Shown here one piece after another: positions 36,448 through 46,500 of a stretch of DNA of 64,000 bases. Under the pieces are notes generated by a model, which saw nothing but the letters and a program-made list of their open reading frames with translations, was not told the DNA's origin and did not search any database. The position numbers were made by a program, and so were the translations under genes. The stretch is from assembly GCA_016716625.1 (NCBI GenBank), contig JADJVJ010000001.1:434001-498000 (forward strand), written 5' to 3'. The stretch comes from Nostocoides sp. GTDB lineage: Bacteria; Actinomycetota; Actinomycetes; Actinomycetales; Dermatophilaceae. Each line of letters opens with the position of its first letter. The stretch's first letter is position 1.

Positions 36448-37289
36448 TTCCGGCAGCCTTCGACTATGTCGCGCCGACCTCGGTGCAGGAGGCGCTCGCC
36501 GTGCTCGCGCAGGCCGGTGACGACGCCAAGGTGCTCGGCGGCGGCCAGTCGCTCCTGCCGATCCTGCGGATGCGGCTCAACGCCCCGGAGACGGTCATCG
36601 ATCTCGGCCGGATCGATGCCCTGCGGGGCATTTCCGAGGACGGTGACGCCCTCGTCATCGGCGCGATGACGACCTACGCCGAGGTGCTCGCCAGCGACCT
36701 CGTCCGGGACCATGCCCTGGTGCTGCACAAGGCGGTGGCGACCATCGCGGACCCACAGATCCGGCACCGGGGAACCGTCGGTGGGGCCTTGGTCCACGCC
36801 GACCCCGCGGGTGATGTCGGGGCTCCGGTGCTCGCGCTCGGCGGTGAGTTGGTCATCGCCGGATCCGGTGGTGAGCGCCGGGTCGCGGCCGCGGACTTCT
36901 TCGAGGACCTCTTCACCACGGCCGTCGGGGACGATGAACTCCTCGTTGCGGTCCGGATCCCCAAGCACACCGGCTGGGGTGCGGCCTACGAGAAGTTCGT
37001 CCGGGTCGCCCAGCAGTGGTCGATCGTCGCGGTCGCGGCCACCGTCCGCGCCGAGGGCGGGACGATCACGCAGGCGCGAATCGGGCTGACCAACATGGGT
37101 TCGACCCCGCTGCGGGCGACCGCCGTCGAGGACGCGCTCGTCGGCAAGGGCGCCGGTGACCTGGCCGCGATCTGTGCCTCGGCCGGCGCGGGCACCAACC
37201 CGCCGAGTGACCTCAACGGCGACGCCGACTACCGGCGGCACCTTGCCGGCGTGCTCACCCGGCGGGCCGTCGCCGCGGCCCTGGGCTAG
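36444..37289 (+). CDS. CO dehydrogenase-like FAD-binding medium subunit
   Basis: A 281-residue flavoprotein of the CoxM/CutM type. The FAD pyrophosphate loops are LGGGQSLLPILRMRL (about residue 33) and RHRGTVGGALVHADPAGD (about 108). The typical start is FDYVAPTSVQEAL. It transfers electrons from the 2Fe-2S subunit to an external acceptor such as quinone. GTG 36444 overlaps the large-subunit stop by four bases; the gene ends eight bases before the CoxG-like gene. The order S-L-M differs from the M-S-L order of form I operons. Confidence 0.92.
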   Translation: MIPAAFDYVAPTSVQEALAVLAQAGDDAKVLGGGQSLLPILRMRLNAPETVIDLGRIDALRGISEDGDALVIGAMTTYAEVLASDLVRDHALVLHKAVATIADPQIRHRGTVGGALVHADPAGDVGAPVLALGGELVIAGSGGERRVAAADFFEDLFTTAVGDDELLVAVRIPKHTGWGAAYEKFVRVAQQWSIVAVAATVRAEGGTITQARIGLTNMGSTPLRATAVEDALVGKGAGDLAAICASAGAGTNPPSDLNGDADYRRHLAGVLTRRAVAAALG

Positions 37290-37297
37290 GCGAGCGG

Positions 37298-37969
37298 ATG
37301 GAGCTCACGCACGACTTCACCGTGCCCGCGGACGTCCCGACGACGTGGGCGACGTTCATGGACCTTGAGCGGGTCGGCGGCTGCTTCCCGGGCGCCCAGG
37401 TCACCTCGGTGACCGAGGACGGCTTCACCGGCACGGTCAAGGTCAAGCTCGGCCCGATCGCCCTGCAGTATGCCGGGAGCGGACAGTTCCTCGAGCGCGA
37501 TGTCGAGCGCAACCGTGCGGTCATCGAAGCCAAGGGCAAGGACCGGCGCGGCAACGGCACGGCCGGGGCGACGGTGCGCATCCAGCTCGCCCCGTCCGAT
37601 TCGGGCACCCGCGTCGACGTCGTCACCGAGCTCTCGATCACCGGCAAACCGGCGCAGTTCGGCCGCGGGGTCATGCAGGAGGTCTCCGACAAGCTGCTCC
37701 AGCAGTTCGTCGCGTGCGTCGAATCCCAGCTCACGGCCGCGACCCCGTCCGCGGTCGTTGCGGCCGCGCCCGAGGAGGCGGCCCCGACGGGGGCGGCGCC
37801 GCAGGACGCCGGCGCGGAGGCGCTCGCTCCGCAGGAGCCCGCGGCGGAGAGCGAGGCCATCGATCTCGGCGCCACCGTGCTCCCGGTGGTGCTGCGCTCG
37901 TACGCCCCGCATGCCCTGGCGGCCCTCATCGGGGCCGTCATCGGATACCTCATCGGGCGCCGACGCTGA
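37298..37969 (+). CDS. CoxG-like SRPBCC family protein with C-terminal anchor
   Basis: A 223-residue protein. Residues 1-~145 form an SRPBCC/CoxG domain (MELTHDFTVPADVPTTWATF, ERVGGCFPGAQVTSV, QFGRGVMQEVSDKLLQQF). An Ala/Pro-rich linker follows, and a single C-terminal helix (ALAALIGAVIGYLIGRRR) would anchor it to the membrane. CoxG is proposed to recruit CO dehydrogenase to the membrane respiratory chain, and the tail anchor fits this. The domain is in the right place as last gene of the locus. Confidence 0.88.
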   Translation: MELTHDFTVPADVPTTWATFMDLERVGGCFPGAQVTSVTEDGFTGTVKVKLGPIALQYAGSGQFLERDVERNRAVIEAKGKDRRGNGTAGATVRIQLAPSDSGTRVDVVTELSITGKPAQFGRGVMQEVSDKLLQQFVACVESQLTAATPSAVVAAAPEEAAPTGAAPQDAGAEALAPQEPAAESEAIDLGATVLPVVLRSYAPHALAALIGAVIGYLIGRRR

Positions 37970-38049
37970 CCCGATAGCCCGTCGAACGCCCGCACAAGTC
38001 TTCACGGGACCTCCACACCTCCCTCCCGCGCCCGCCACGTGCGCCGCCA

Positions 38050-38055
38050 TACGCT
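38050..38055 (+). promoter_or_regulatory. -10 box of the two-component operon (leaderless)
   Basis: TACGCT ends 6 bases before the response-regulator ATG at 38062; no ribosome binding site is visible. Confidence 0.35.
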
Positions 38056-38061
38056 CGGGAC

Positions 38062-38760
38062 ATGCCGACCGTTCCCCAGGCCAGCGTCCTCGTCGTCGAG
38101 GACGAGCCGCTCATCAACCAGGCCGTGACCGACCGCCTGCGCGCCGAGGGATTCACCGTCCACCAGGCGTACGACGGTCCGGGAGCGGTGGCCGCCTTCG
38201 AGCGCGAGCGGCCCGACCTCCTCGTCCTCGACCTCATGCTGCCCGGGTTCGACGGCCTCGAGGTCTGCCGCCGGGTCCAGGCCCGCCGCCCGGTGCCGGT
38301 ACTCATGCTCACCGCCCGGGACGAGGAGACCGACCTGCTTGTCGGGCTCGCCGTGGGTGCCGACGACTACGTGACCAAGCCCTTCTCCCTGCGCGAGGTG
38401 GTCGCCCGGGTCCAGACTCTGCTCCGCCGGGTCGAGCGGGCCTCCGAACTTCTCGCCGCCCACGAGTCCGCCGCGACCCTCATCGTCGGTGACCTCGCCA
38501 TCTCGCCCCGGGAGCGGCGGGTCCTCGTCGGCGACTACGCCGTGCACCTGACCCCGCTAGAGTTCGACCTGCTCGTCGAGCTGGCCCGGATGCCGGGGGC
38601 GATCCGCTCCCGCGAGGAACTCATGAGCGCCGTCTGGGGGTGGAGCGATGCGACCGGCACCCGCACCCTGGACAGCCACGTCAAGTCCCTGCGCGCCAAG
38701 ATCGGGGCCGAGCGCATCCGGACCGTGCACGGAGTCGGCTACGGGCTGGAGCCGGCGTGA
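38062..38760 (+). CDS. OmpR-family response regulator
   Basis: A 232-residue two-domain regulator. The receiver has acidic pocket EDEP, phosphoacceptor Asp in LLVLDLMLPGFDG (about residue 56), and switch residues in LTARDEE and YVTKPFS. The C-terminal winged helix (HLTPLEFDLLVELARMPG, GTRTLDSHVKSLRAKIG, VHGVGYGLEP) is of the OmpR/PhoB type. It overlaps the sensor kinase by four bases. The regulated genes are not evident; the adjacent membrane protein is a candidate. Confidence 0.94.
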   Translation: MPTVPQASVLVVEDEPLINQAVTDRLRAEGFTVHQAYDGPGAVAAFERERPDLLVLDLMLPGFDGLEVCRRVQARRPVPVLMLTARDEETDLLVGLAVGADDYVTKPFSLREVVARVQTLLRRVERASELLAAHESAATLIVGDLAISPRERRVLVGDYAVHLTPLEFDLLVELARMPGAIRSREELMSAVWGWSDATGTRTLDSHVKSLRAKIGAERIRTVHGVGYGLEPA

Positions 38761-39926
38761 ACGCGGATCGACCGCTCGACGGGATCGCGTCGATTCGCAC
38801 GAAGATTGCCATCCTCGTCGGGGCGAGCATCCTCGGCGCGGTCCTCACCTACGAGATCGGCAACCGGTCCGGGGTGACCGGTTGGGTGACCCTGCCAGTC
38901 ACGCTCGGGGTGGCCCTGGCTGTTTCGCACTACCTCTCCCGCGGTCTGGTCCAACCGCTGCGGGACCTGACCGCCGCGGCCGGGCGGATGGCCGGTGGGG
39001 ACTACACGGTGCGCACCGATGCCGCCCGGGCCGACGAGACGGGGCAGCTCGCCCGCGCCTTCAACGACATGGCCGACCAGCTCGCCGGCCATGACCGCCA
39101 GCGCCGCGAACTCATCGCCACCGTTTCGCACGAGCTGCGGACCCCGCTGGCGGCCCAGCGCGCCCTGCTTGAGAACCTCGTCGATGGTGTGGCGCCACTC
39201 GACACCACAGCCCTCGGCAGCGCGCTGGCCCAGTCCGAACGGCTCTCCGCCCTCGTCGCCGACCTGCTCGACCTGTCCCGGCTCGACGCGGGTGTCGCCG
39301 CGCTCGCCCTCGAACCGGTCCCCGTCGCCGACCTGCTCAGCGCCGCCGTCAACGAGGCCCGACTCACCGGGCGACCCATGGCGTATGCCGTGAGCGTTCA
39401 CCCCACCGACCTCACCGTCGAGGCCGACCCGGCCCGGCTCGCCCAGGTCGTTGTCAACCTGCTCGACAACGCAGCCCGGCATTCCCCGGTGGACGGCCTG
39501 GTCACCATCGACGCCACCGCGCGCGAGCAGAGCTGGACCCTGACCGTGACCGACGAGGGCCCCGGCATTCCCGCCGCCGACGCCTCCCGGGTCCTCGAAC
39601 GGTTCGGCACCGGCACGGCCGCGGGGAGTTCGTCCGGGGGCACCGGCCTTGGTCTGGCTATCGCGCGCTGGGTTTGCGAACTCCACGGCGGATTCATCGA
39701 GGTGGTCCCCACCCCGCCCGGCGAGAGCGGAGGCCGGGTCCGGGTGGTTCTCCCACGCCATACGCCTGCTCCCGCCACAGCCCATCCCAGCGCCAACGCG
39801 AGCGCACCGCCCGACCAGGAGAGCGCCATGCCCGCACCCACACCCGTCCTTCCGCCGGCGGCCACCCGTATGCCCCGCAGGCCCGCGAGGAGTTCTGGCC
39901 GGAGCGCGAGTCCGGCGCGCCGGTGA
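38757..39926 (+). CDS. Sensor histidine kinase
   Basis: A 389-residue kinase partner of the preceding regulator. Two closely spaced N-terminal helices (about 14-30 and 38-58) have almost no extracytoplasmic loop. They are followed by HAMP (PLRDLTAAAGRMAGGDYTV), a dimerisation/phosphoacceptor helix TVSHELRTPLAAQ (His about 124), and an ATPase domain with N box VVNLLDNAARHSP, G1 DEGPGIP and G2 GTGLGLAI. The C-terminal ~60 residues are Pro/Ala-rich and lack family similarity. The GTGA overlap with the next gene at 39923 supports this stop, although an undetected indel near 39830-39900 cannot be excluded. Confidence 0.9.
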   Translation: MNADRPLDGIASIRTKIAILVGASILGAVLTYEIGNRSGVTGWVTLPVTLGVALAVSHYLSRGLVQPLRDLTAAAGRMAGGDYTVRTDAARADETGQLARAFNDMADQLAGHDRQRRELIATVSHELRTPLAAQRALLENLVDGVAPLDTTALGSALAQSERLSALVADLLDLSRLDAGVAALALEPVPVADLLSAAVNEARLTGRPMAYAVSVHPTDLTVEADPARLAQVVVNLLDNAARHSPVDGLVTIDATAREQSWTLTVTDEGPGIPAADASRVLERFGTGTAAGSSSGGTGLGLAIARWVCELHGGFIEVVPTPPGESGGRVRVVLPRHTPAPATAHPSANASAPPDQESAMPAPTPVLPPAATRMPRRPARSSGRSASPARR

Positions 39927-41351
39927 AGATCCTCTCCGCCGCCCTCGGGGTGGGTGCGCTCGCCGCGTTCCTCGACCCGGCCAGAGGCGGGCTCGGGTTC
40001 GGGTTCTGGCTCGTCCTCACGGCCGGGGCCGCGGTGATCTACCTCCTCGGGGTGCGTCGCCGGAGTGCGTGGGTGGCTCTCGGCGGGGTGCTCACGCTGG
40101 CGCTGGTGTCCCTGGTGGTGCTGCGCGCCGATCTGGGCGCGCGCGTCCTCGCCGTCCTCGCCGCGCTTGTGCTCACCGCGGTCGTCGTCACCGGAGCCCG
40201 CACGGTGAGCGGCATGGTGGCCTCGGCGCTCGCCTGGCCGGCCTCGGCGCTGCGCGGGCTGCCGCTGCTCGGCCGAACCCTGAGCGCCGGACGCCGCAGC
40301 CCCGTGCTGTGGCCGGTGGTGCGCACCGTGCTCTTCACCGTCGCCGGGGTGCTCATCTTCGGGGCGCTCTTTGCCGGCGGGGACGCGCTCTTCGGCTCCT
40401 GGGCGGGCTCGGTCCTGCCGGACCTGCAGCTCGACAGCTTCACCCGGCGGACCTTCCTCTTCGTGCTCGCCTGGGGGTTCACCCTCACCGGGGCCTACCT
40501 CGCGCTCAACCCACCGCGGGTGGCCGACCTCCGGGTGCCGCTCGGGCGACCCCGGGCGCGGACCTTCGAGTGGCTCGTGCCGATGGCTTCGGTGAGCGCG
40601 CTCTTCGTCGTGTTCCACATCGCCCAGGCCACGGCGCTTTGGGGTGGGGTGGACTACCTGCTGAGCCAGACCGGGCTCACCTATGCCGACTACGTCCACC
40701 AGGGCTTCGGCCAGCTCACGCTCGCCACCGCGCTCACCCTCGGGGTCGTTGCCCTCGTGCTGCGGACGGCTCGCCAGGACAGCGTTCGGGACCGCCGGCT
40801 CGTCGCCGGGGCGGTCACCGTCCAGGGGGTGCTCACCCTCGGGGGTCGTCGCCTCGGCCCTCTATCGGATGAGCCTGTACCAGGACGCCTACGGGTTCAC
40901 CCTGCTCCGCCTCCTCGTCGACGGTTTCGAGGCCTGGCTGGGGCTGCTCGTGCTCGCCGTCATCGCCGGGACCCTCGTGCCGCGCTGGCGCCGCTGGGTG
41001 CCGCGGTTCGCGCTCGTCACCGGGACGCTCGCCATCCTCGCCTACGGGGCGATGAACCCCGCGGCCTGGGTTGCCGGACACAACATCGACCGCTACCTCG
41101 ACGGTCGCCCGATCGACATTCAGTATCTGCGCGACCTCGGACCCGATGCCGTGCCGACGATCGCCGAGCGGCTGCCCGCGCAGCTCGCCCGGTGCATCAT
41201 CGACCGGGCCGGGCTCAGCCTGGCCGGGGGCCAGGGGCTCCTCGAGTGGAACGCGGGCCAGGCACGGGCCAACGAGGCCGCAGCTCGGCTGCCGCAGGTC
41301 GCGGACTGCGCACCCATCCTGCAGCCGCTCGAGACCACCCCACGCTTCTGA
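39923..41351 (+). CDS. DUF4153/DUF4173-type polytopic membrane protein (one frameshift)
   Basis: A ~475-residue membrane protein with roughly ten helices and a soluble C-terminus ending in IDRAGLSLAGGQGLLEWN. Features such as NIDRYLDGRPIDIQYLRDLGPDAVPTI match DUF4153/DUF4173 proteins of unknown function. The frame changes at the G-run 40841-40845: removing one G restores GVLTLGVVASALYRMSLYQ. The start GTG 39923 overlaps the kinase stop, but family members usually have a short hydrophilic N-terminus. A start at ATG 39828 with a second indel is therefore an alternative. Likely controlled by or cotranscribed with the two-component system. Confidence 0.72.
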
Positions 41352-41392
41352 GGCGCCGACCCGCGCCGGTGGGCACACGGCATACTCGCGCC

Positions 41393-41839
41393 ATGGACGC
41401 AACAACGGTGCTCGTGCTCAACGGACCCAACCTCAACCTGCTCGGGGAGCGGGAGCCGGAGGTCTATGGTCACCGCACGCTCGCGGACGTGGAGCGGGTA
41501 TGCCGTGCGGCCGCCGCCGCGCACGGGCTCACCGTGGACGCGCGCCAGTCCAACCACGAGGGCACCCTCATCGACTGGGTGCAGGAGGGACGTCGCGGGA
41601 TCGCGGGCATCGTCCTCAACGCGGGCGGGTACACCCACACCTCGGTGGCCCTGCGAGACGCGGTGTCCGCGTGCCAGGTTCCGGTCGTCGAGGTGCACAT
41701 CAGCGACATCGGGGCGCGCGAGGCTTTCCGCCACCACTCCTACCTCACGGACGTCTGTGCCCACCACGTGATCGGGCGAGGAGTGCCGGGCTATGTCGCC
41801 GCGATCGACTGGATCGCCAGCTCACGCGATGCCGACTGA
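41393..41839 (+). CDS. aroQ: 3-dehydroquinate dehydratase, type II
   Basis: A 148-residue shikimate-pathway enzyme that converts 3-dehydroquinate to 3-dehydroshikimate. The signature LNGPNLNLLGEREPEVYG is at residues 9-26, with catalytic Tyr25 and Arg in GEREPE. SNHEGTLIDW and NAGGYTHTSVALRDA follow. The conserved histidine/arginine region reads VEVHISDIGAREAFRHHS. Length is standard for the dodecameric type II enzyme. A CATACT box lies 6 bases upstream of the ATG, so the gene probably has its own leaderless promoter. Confidence 0.94.
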   Translation: MDATTVLVLNGPNLNLLGEREPEVYGHRTLADVERVCRAAAAAHGLTVDARQSNHEGTLIDWVQEGRRGIAGIVLNAGGYTHTSVALRDAVSACQVPVVEVHISDIGAREAFRHHSYLTDVCAHHVIGRGVPGYVAAIDWIASSRDAD

Positions 41840-41956
41840 CCTCCCTGCCCGATGGCGATCAGCAGTCTGGCGACGTCTCCGTGCCCGTTCGAGGCGTGGA
41901 TGACCACCCGACCCGGCTGAGCAGCCGTTGCTGGCGAATCCGAGAGGATAGACCTC

Positions 41957-42883
41957 ATGCCGCCGCGCCATGTCCTCGCCGCCGTCGGTGTGATGGTGGT
42001 GTGGGGTATGAACTTCGTCGTCATCGAGAAGGGTCTGGTCGGAGTCCCGCCACTGGTCTTCGTGGCGCTGCGGTTCATGGTTGTCCTCCTCGCTCTGCCC
42101 TTCGTCGCGCGGCCGGACGTGCCCTGGCGCCACCTTCTCGCCGTCGGCACGGCGATGTCGCTCGGTCAGTTCGCCCTGCTCTACTCCGCTATCGCCGTGG
42201 GGATGCCGCCGGGCCTGGCCTCGCTCGTGCTGCAGGTGCAGGCGATCATCACCGTGGTGCTGGCCGCCCTCGTCCTGGGCGAGCGGCCGCTGCCCGTGCA
42301 GGTGGGTGGTGTCGTGCTCGGTCTGGTCGGACTGGCGGTTGTGGCTCTCGGCCGTGGCGGCCGGGTACCGGCGGTGGCGCTTGTGCTCGCCGTGGCGGCC
42401 GCCGCGTCCTGGGCCGTGGGCAATGTCCTGGTCCGTCGGCTGGCCCTACCTGGGGGCCTGGGGGTCACGGTCTGGTCCGCCGTCGTCGTGCCGTTGCCAC
42501 TGCTGGCCCTCGCTCTCGTCGTCGACGGGCCAGCCCGGGTCAGCCACGCGCTGACTCATCTGAGTGCCGCTAACCTGCTCAGCACGGCATACACCGCTGT
42601 CCTGGCCTCGCTCGTGGGGTACGGCGTCTGGAACTGGCTGCTCGGCCGGTATGCCGCCTCCACCGTGGCGCCGTTCACCCTCCTCGTGCCGGTGGTCGGG
42701 ATCGCGACGGCGTGGTTGGTCAACGGCGAGCGCCCGAACGGCTTCGGTGCTCTCGGGGGTGCGCTGCTCGTGCTCGGGGTCGCAGCCGTCGCACTCGGGC
42801 CACGGCTGGGGGTCAGTCGCGCGCGTTCCGCAGGGTCGGGAGCGGCCGCAGGGGCGCCCCCAGCAGGACTCGGTCGGCAGTAA
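41957..42883 (+). CDS. EamA family (DMT) transporter
   Basis: A 308-residue inner-membrane transporter with ten predicted helices in two EamA repeats. WGMNFVVIEKGL and LRFMVVLLALPFV mark repeat 1, and AAASWAVGNVLVRRLAL and LVPVVGIATAWLVNGERP mark repeat 2. The substrate (metabolite or amino-acid export) is unknown. The last ~24 codons (from 42813) lie antisense to the vapC toxin gene on the other strand and read as a low-complexity Ala/Gly tail. The original C-terminus may thus have been replaced when the toxin-antitoxin locus arrived. Confidence 0.88.
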   Translation: MPPRHVLAAVGVMVVWGMNFVVIEKGLVGVPPLVFVALRFMVVLLALPFVARPDVPWRHLLAVGTAMSLGQFALLYSAIAVGMPPGLASLVLQVQAIITVVLAALVLGERPLPVQVGGVVLGLVGLAVVALGRGGRVPAVALVLAVAAAASWAVGNVLVRRLALPGGLGVTVWSAVVVPLPLLALALVVDGPARVSHALTHLSAANLLSTAYTAVLASLVGYGVWNWLLGRYAASTVAPFTLLVPVVGIATAWLVNGERPNGFGALGGALLVLGVAAVALGPRLGVSRARSAGSGAAAGAPPAGLGRQ

Positions 42884-43208
42884 CCAGGACACAGTTCTCG
42901 ACCAGTGCCTGCGCCACGAGGAGCCGATCGAACGGATCGCCGTGCGGCAGGCCGTCGATCTCACGGGTACGCCATACGTGATCTGCTGAGACGGGGAGCC
43001 AGGCCAGGCCACTGCGGGTGACCAGCTCGGGCAGGCCCTCGGGTGCGTCGAGCCGCCCCAGCCTGCTCTTGATCGCGATCTCCCACAGGCTCGCGGTCGA
43101 GACGAGCAGCCGATCCTGTTGGGGCAGCCACCCCCGCGTGGCCGGACCGAGCGCGGGGTCGTCGGTCAGCAGCCAGAGGACGACGTGCGTGTCGAGGAGG
43201 GCGGTCAT
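42813..43208 (-). CDS. PIN-domain RNase toxin (VapC family)
   Basis: A 131-residue PIN nuclease. The four acidic positions are visible: D6 in LLDTHVVLW, E in STASLWEIAIK (about 43), D in HGDPFDRLLVAQA (about 92) and D in LVTADRVL (about 111). The toxin would cleave RNA when freed from its antitoxin. The ATG overlaps the antitoxin stop by four bases. Its 3' end overlaps the convergent EamA gene by 71 bases. Intact by all visible criteria. Confidence 0.92.
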   Translation of the reverse strand: MTALLDTHVVLWLLTDDPALGPATRGWLPQQDRLLVSTASLWEIAIKSRLGRLDAPEGLPELVTRSGLAWLPVSADHVWRTREIDGLPHGDPFDRLLVAQALVENCVLVTADRVLLGAPLRPLPTLRNARD

Positions 43209-43438
43209 CGGCCCTCGAAGAGCGCCGCCACATCGGGGAGCGGGTCGTCAAAGGACCCCCGTTCATAGACGATCTGTCCCGCGGCGAGGCCCATGACAAG
43301 GTCCACCCGAGTATGCGGGACAAGGTCGGCCACTGGGCGGCCGGCCCTGGCGATGGTGATGTGCTCGCCCTGCTCGACCCGCGCAAGCAGCCGCGACAGC
43401 GAGGACTTGGCCTCGTGCACGTTGACGATCTCACTCAT
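43205..43438 (-). CDS. Phd/YefM-type antitoxin
   Basis: A 77-residue antitoxin. The N-terminal DNA-binding fold starts VNVHEAKSSLSRLLARVEQGEHITIARAGRPVADL, split by the family pattern of Phd/YefM proteins. The C-terminal ~30 residues (SFDDPLPDVAALFEG) would wrap the toxin. It lies upstream of the toxin, in the usual order. A palindrome 12 bases upstream is the probable autoregulatory operator. Confidence 0.9.
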   Translation of the reverse strand: MSEIVNVHEAKSSLSRLLARVEQGEHITIARAGRPVADLVPHTRVDLVMGLAAGQIVYERGSFDDPLPDVAALFEGR

Positions 43439-43449
43439 CCTCTCACCGT

Positions 43450-43476
43450 AGTGGACTAGGTCGGGCTAAGTCCACT
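43450..43476 (-). promoter_or_regulatory. Palindromic operator of the toxin-antitoxin pair
   Basis: AGTGGACT (43450-43457) and AGTCCACT (43469-43476) form an 8-bp perfect inverted repeat with an 11-base spacer, 12 bases upstream of the antitoxin start. Phd-type antitoxins bind such palindromes to repress their own operon; binding here is inferred. Confidence 0.55.
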
Positions 43477-43490
43477 TACAGGGGTCCGAC

Positions 43491-43520
43491 TTCCGGGTAC
43501 GTGCGCGCGGCCCATAGGCT
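43491..43520 (+). promoter_or_regulatory. Putative promoter of icmF
   Basis: TTCCGG (43491-43496) and TAGGCT (43515-43520) with an 18-base spacer, 32 bases before the icmF ATG. A ribosome binding site (GAAGGAAGG-like) lies between. The same TTCCGG-N18-TAnnnT pattern precedes rpmG. Confidence 0.4.
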
Positions 43521-43552
43521 GGGCTGACCCAACGAAGGGAAGGACGCCACCC

Positions 43553-46500
43553 ATGTCCGACCAGTGCGCGCCCCGCAACCCGGTCCGCATCGTCACCGCC
43601 TCGAGCCTGTTCGACGGCCATGACGCCGCCATCAACATCATGCGGCGGATCATGCAGAGCCAGGGCGCGGAGGTCATCCACCTCGGCCACAACCGCAGCG
43701 TCCAGGAGGTCGTCGACGCGGCGATCGAGGAGGACGCCCAAGGGGTCGCCGTCTCCTCCTACCAGGGTGGCCACGTCGAGTACTTCGAGTACCTCGTGGA
43801 GCTGCTGCGGGAGGCGGGGGCCGGGCACATCAAGGTCTTCGGTGGTGGTGGTGGCGTCATCGTTCCCGACGAGATCGCCCGGTTGCGGGCCTGCGGCGTG
43901 CAGATCTTCTCGCCGGAGGACGGTCAGCGGCTGGGGCTGCCGGGGATGATCGCCCAGGTCGTCTCGACCTGCGACGTCGATGTGTATGCCGACCGCGCGC
44001 CCGCGGCCGCCGACCTCATCGCGGGGGAGCGGGCCGCGGTGGCGCGGGCCATCACCGGCGCGGAGCAGGGACGGCTCGCCCGGAGCTCATCACCGAGCTG
44101 TCCGCGGCCGCCGAGCGTCGGGCCGTGCCGGTCCTGGGGATCACCGGCACCGGCGGCTCGGGGAAGTCGAGCCTCACCGACGAACTCGTGCGGCGGCTGC
44201 GGGTGGACCAGCAGGACAAGCTGAGGATCGCCTGTGTGGCGATCGACCCGACCCGCCGCCGTGGCGGCGGAGCGCTGCTCGGTGACCGGATCCGGATGAA
44301 TGCCCTTGACGGGGATCGGGTGTTCTTCCGCTCCATGGCTACCCGCGGTGGCCGCGAGGTGCCCGAGGGCCTGCGCGAGGTCATCACGATCCTCAAGGCT
44401 TCGGGCGCTGACCTCGTCATTATCGAGACCCCCGGCATCGGCCGGGGTGATGCCGCGATCACCTCCTTTGCCGACGTCAACCTCTATGTCATGACCCCGG
44501 AGTTCGGCGCCGCGAGTCAGCTCGAGAAGATCGACATGCTCGATTTCGCCGATGTCGTGGCGATCAACAAGTTCGAACGGCGCGGCGCGATGGATGCCCT
44601 GCGCGATGTCGGCCGCCAACTCGTCCGCAACCGGGAGGCGTTCAGCTCCCGACCCGAGGAGATGCCGGTCTTCGGCACCTCGGCGGCCACGTTCAACGAC
44701 GACGGGGTGACCGCGCTCTACCAGGAGCTGCGTACCCTGCTCTCGGGGCATGGGTTGACCCTCTCCGAGGGGATCCTGCCGCCGGTGGCGGTGCGGCACT
44801 CCTCGGTCCTGCGCCAGGTGGTCCCGGCCCAGCGGGTGCGCTACCTCGCCGAGATCGGCGAGGTTGTCCGCGGCTACCACGCCCAGACCGTGGCGTATGC
44901 CGAGGCGGTCCGTCGCGCAGCACCTCGCCACGGCGCGCGAGGCCCTGGGCGAAGAAGCGCCCGAGGCGTTGACCCGGGCCATCGAGGCGGCCCGAGACGC
45001 CGCCGGTCCGGCCATCGCGCAGGTGGAGGCCTGGCCGGCGACCGTGGCGGCATACAGCGGGCAGGAGCAGGTCGTCACCATCCGGGGCCGTGAACTGCAC
45101 ACCCAGCTGGTCCGAGAATCGTTGTCGGGCCAGCAGATTCGCCGGGTGGCGCTCCCCCGCTACGCCGACCACGGTGACCTGGTCTCCTTCCTGCGGCGGG
45201 AGAACCTGCCCGGCTACTTCCCGTTCACGGCGGGGGTGTTCCCGTTCAAACGCGAGGGCGAGGACCCGGCCCGGATGTTCGCCGGCGAGGGCGACCCGTT
45301 CCGGACCAACCGACGGTTCAAGCTGGTCTCGGAGGGCCAGCCGGCCACTCGGCTCTCGACCGCCTTCGACTCGGTCACCCTCTATGGCCGGGACCCGGCT
45401 CCGCGCCCGGACATCTACGGCAAGGTCGGCACCTCGGGGGTGTCGGTGGCGACCCTGGAGGACATGAAGGCCCTCTACGACGGCTTCGACCTCACCTCGC
45501 CGACGACGAGCGTGTCGATGACGATCAACGGCCCAGCTCCGACCATCCTCGCCTTCTTCCTCAACACCGTCATCGACCGGGAACTCGAGAAGGCTGGCGC
45601 CGACCTGGGCCGGGAGTTGACCGCGCAGGAGGCGCACGACATACGGGCGCGGGCGCTGACCCAGGTGCGTGGGACCGTGCAGGCGGACATCCTCAAGGAG
45701 GACCAGGGGCAGAACACCTGCCTGTTCTCGACCGAGTTCTCGCTGCGGATGATGGCCGACATCCAGGAGTGGTTCATCGCGCACCGGGTGCGCAACTTCT
45801 ATTCGGTGTCGATCAGCGGGTACCACATCGCCGAGGCGGGGGCGAACCCGATCAGCCAGTTGGCGTTCACCCTGGCCAACGGCTTCACCTACGTCGAGGC
45901 CTACCTCGCGCGGGGTATGGCGATCGACGACTTCGCGCCGAACCTCTCGTTCTTCTTCTCCAACGGCATGGACCCCGAGTACACCGTCATCGGGCGGGTC
46001 GCGCGGCGGATCTGGGCGGTGGCGATGCGGGAGAAGTATGGCGCCAACGAACGCTCCCAGAAGCTGAAGTACCACGTGCAGACCTCGGGCCGTTCCCTGC
46101 ATGCCCAGGAGATGGACTTCAACGACATCCGCACCACCCTGCAGGCGCTCATCGCGATCTATGACAACGCAAACTCGTTGCACACCAACGCCTTTGACGA
46201 GGCCGTGACGACGCCGTCGGAGGAGTCCGTGCGGCGGGCGTTGGCCATCCAGCTCATCATCAACCGGGAGTGGGGGCTGGCGATGAACGAGAACCCGCTC
46301 CAGGGCTCGTTCATCGTCGACGAACTCACCGACCTCGTCGAGGCCGCGGTGCTCGCCGAGTTCGACCGGATCTCCGAGCGCGGCGGTGTCCTCGGGGCCA
46401 TGGAGACCGGCTACCAACGCGGCAAGATCCAGGACGAGTCGCTGCTCTACGAACACAAGAAGCACGACGGCTCGCTGCCGATCATTGGGGTCAACACCTT

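Noticed and set aside
43439..43552. Cobalamin riboswitch upstream of icmF
   Set aside because: The space to the antitoxin gene is only 114 bases and lacks a B12-box-like sequence; a plain promoter fits better.
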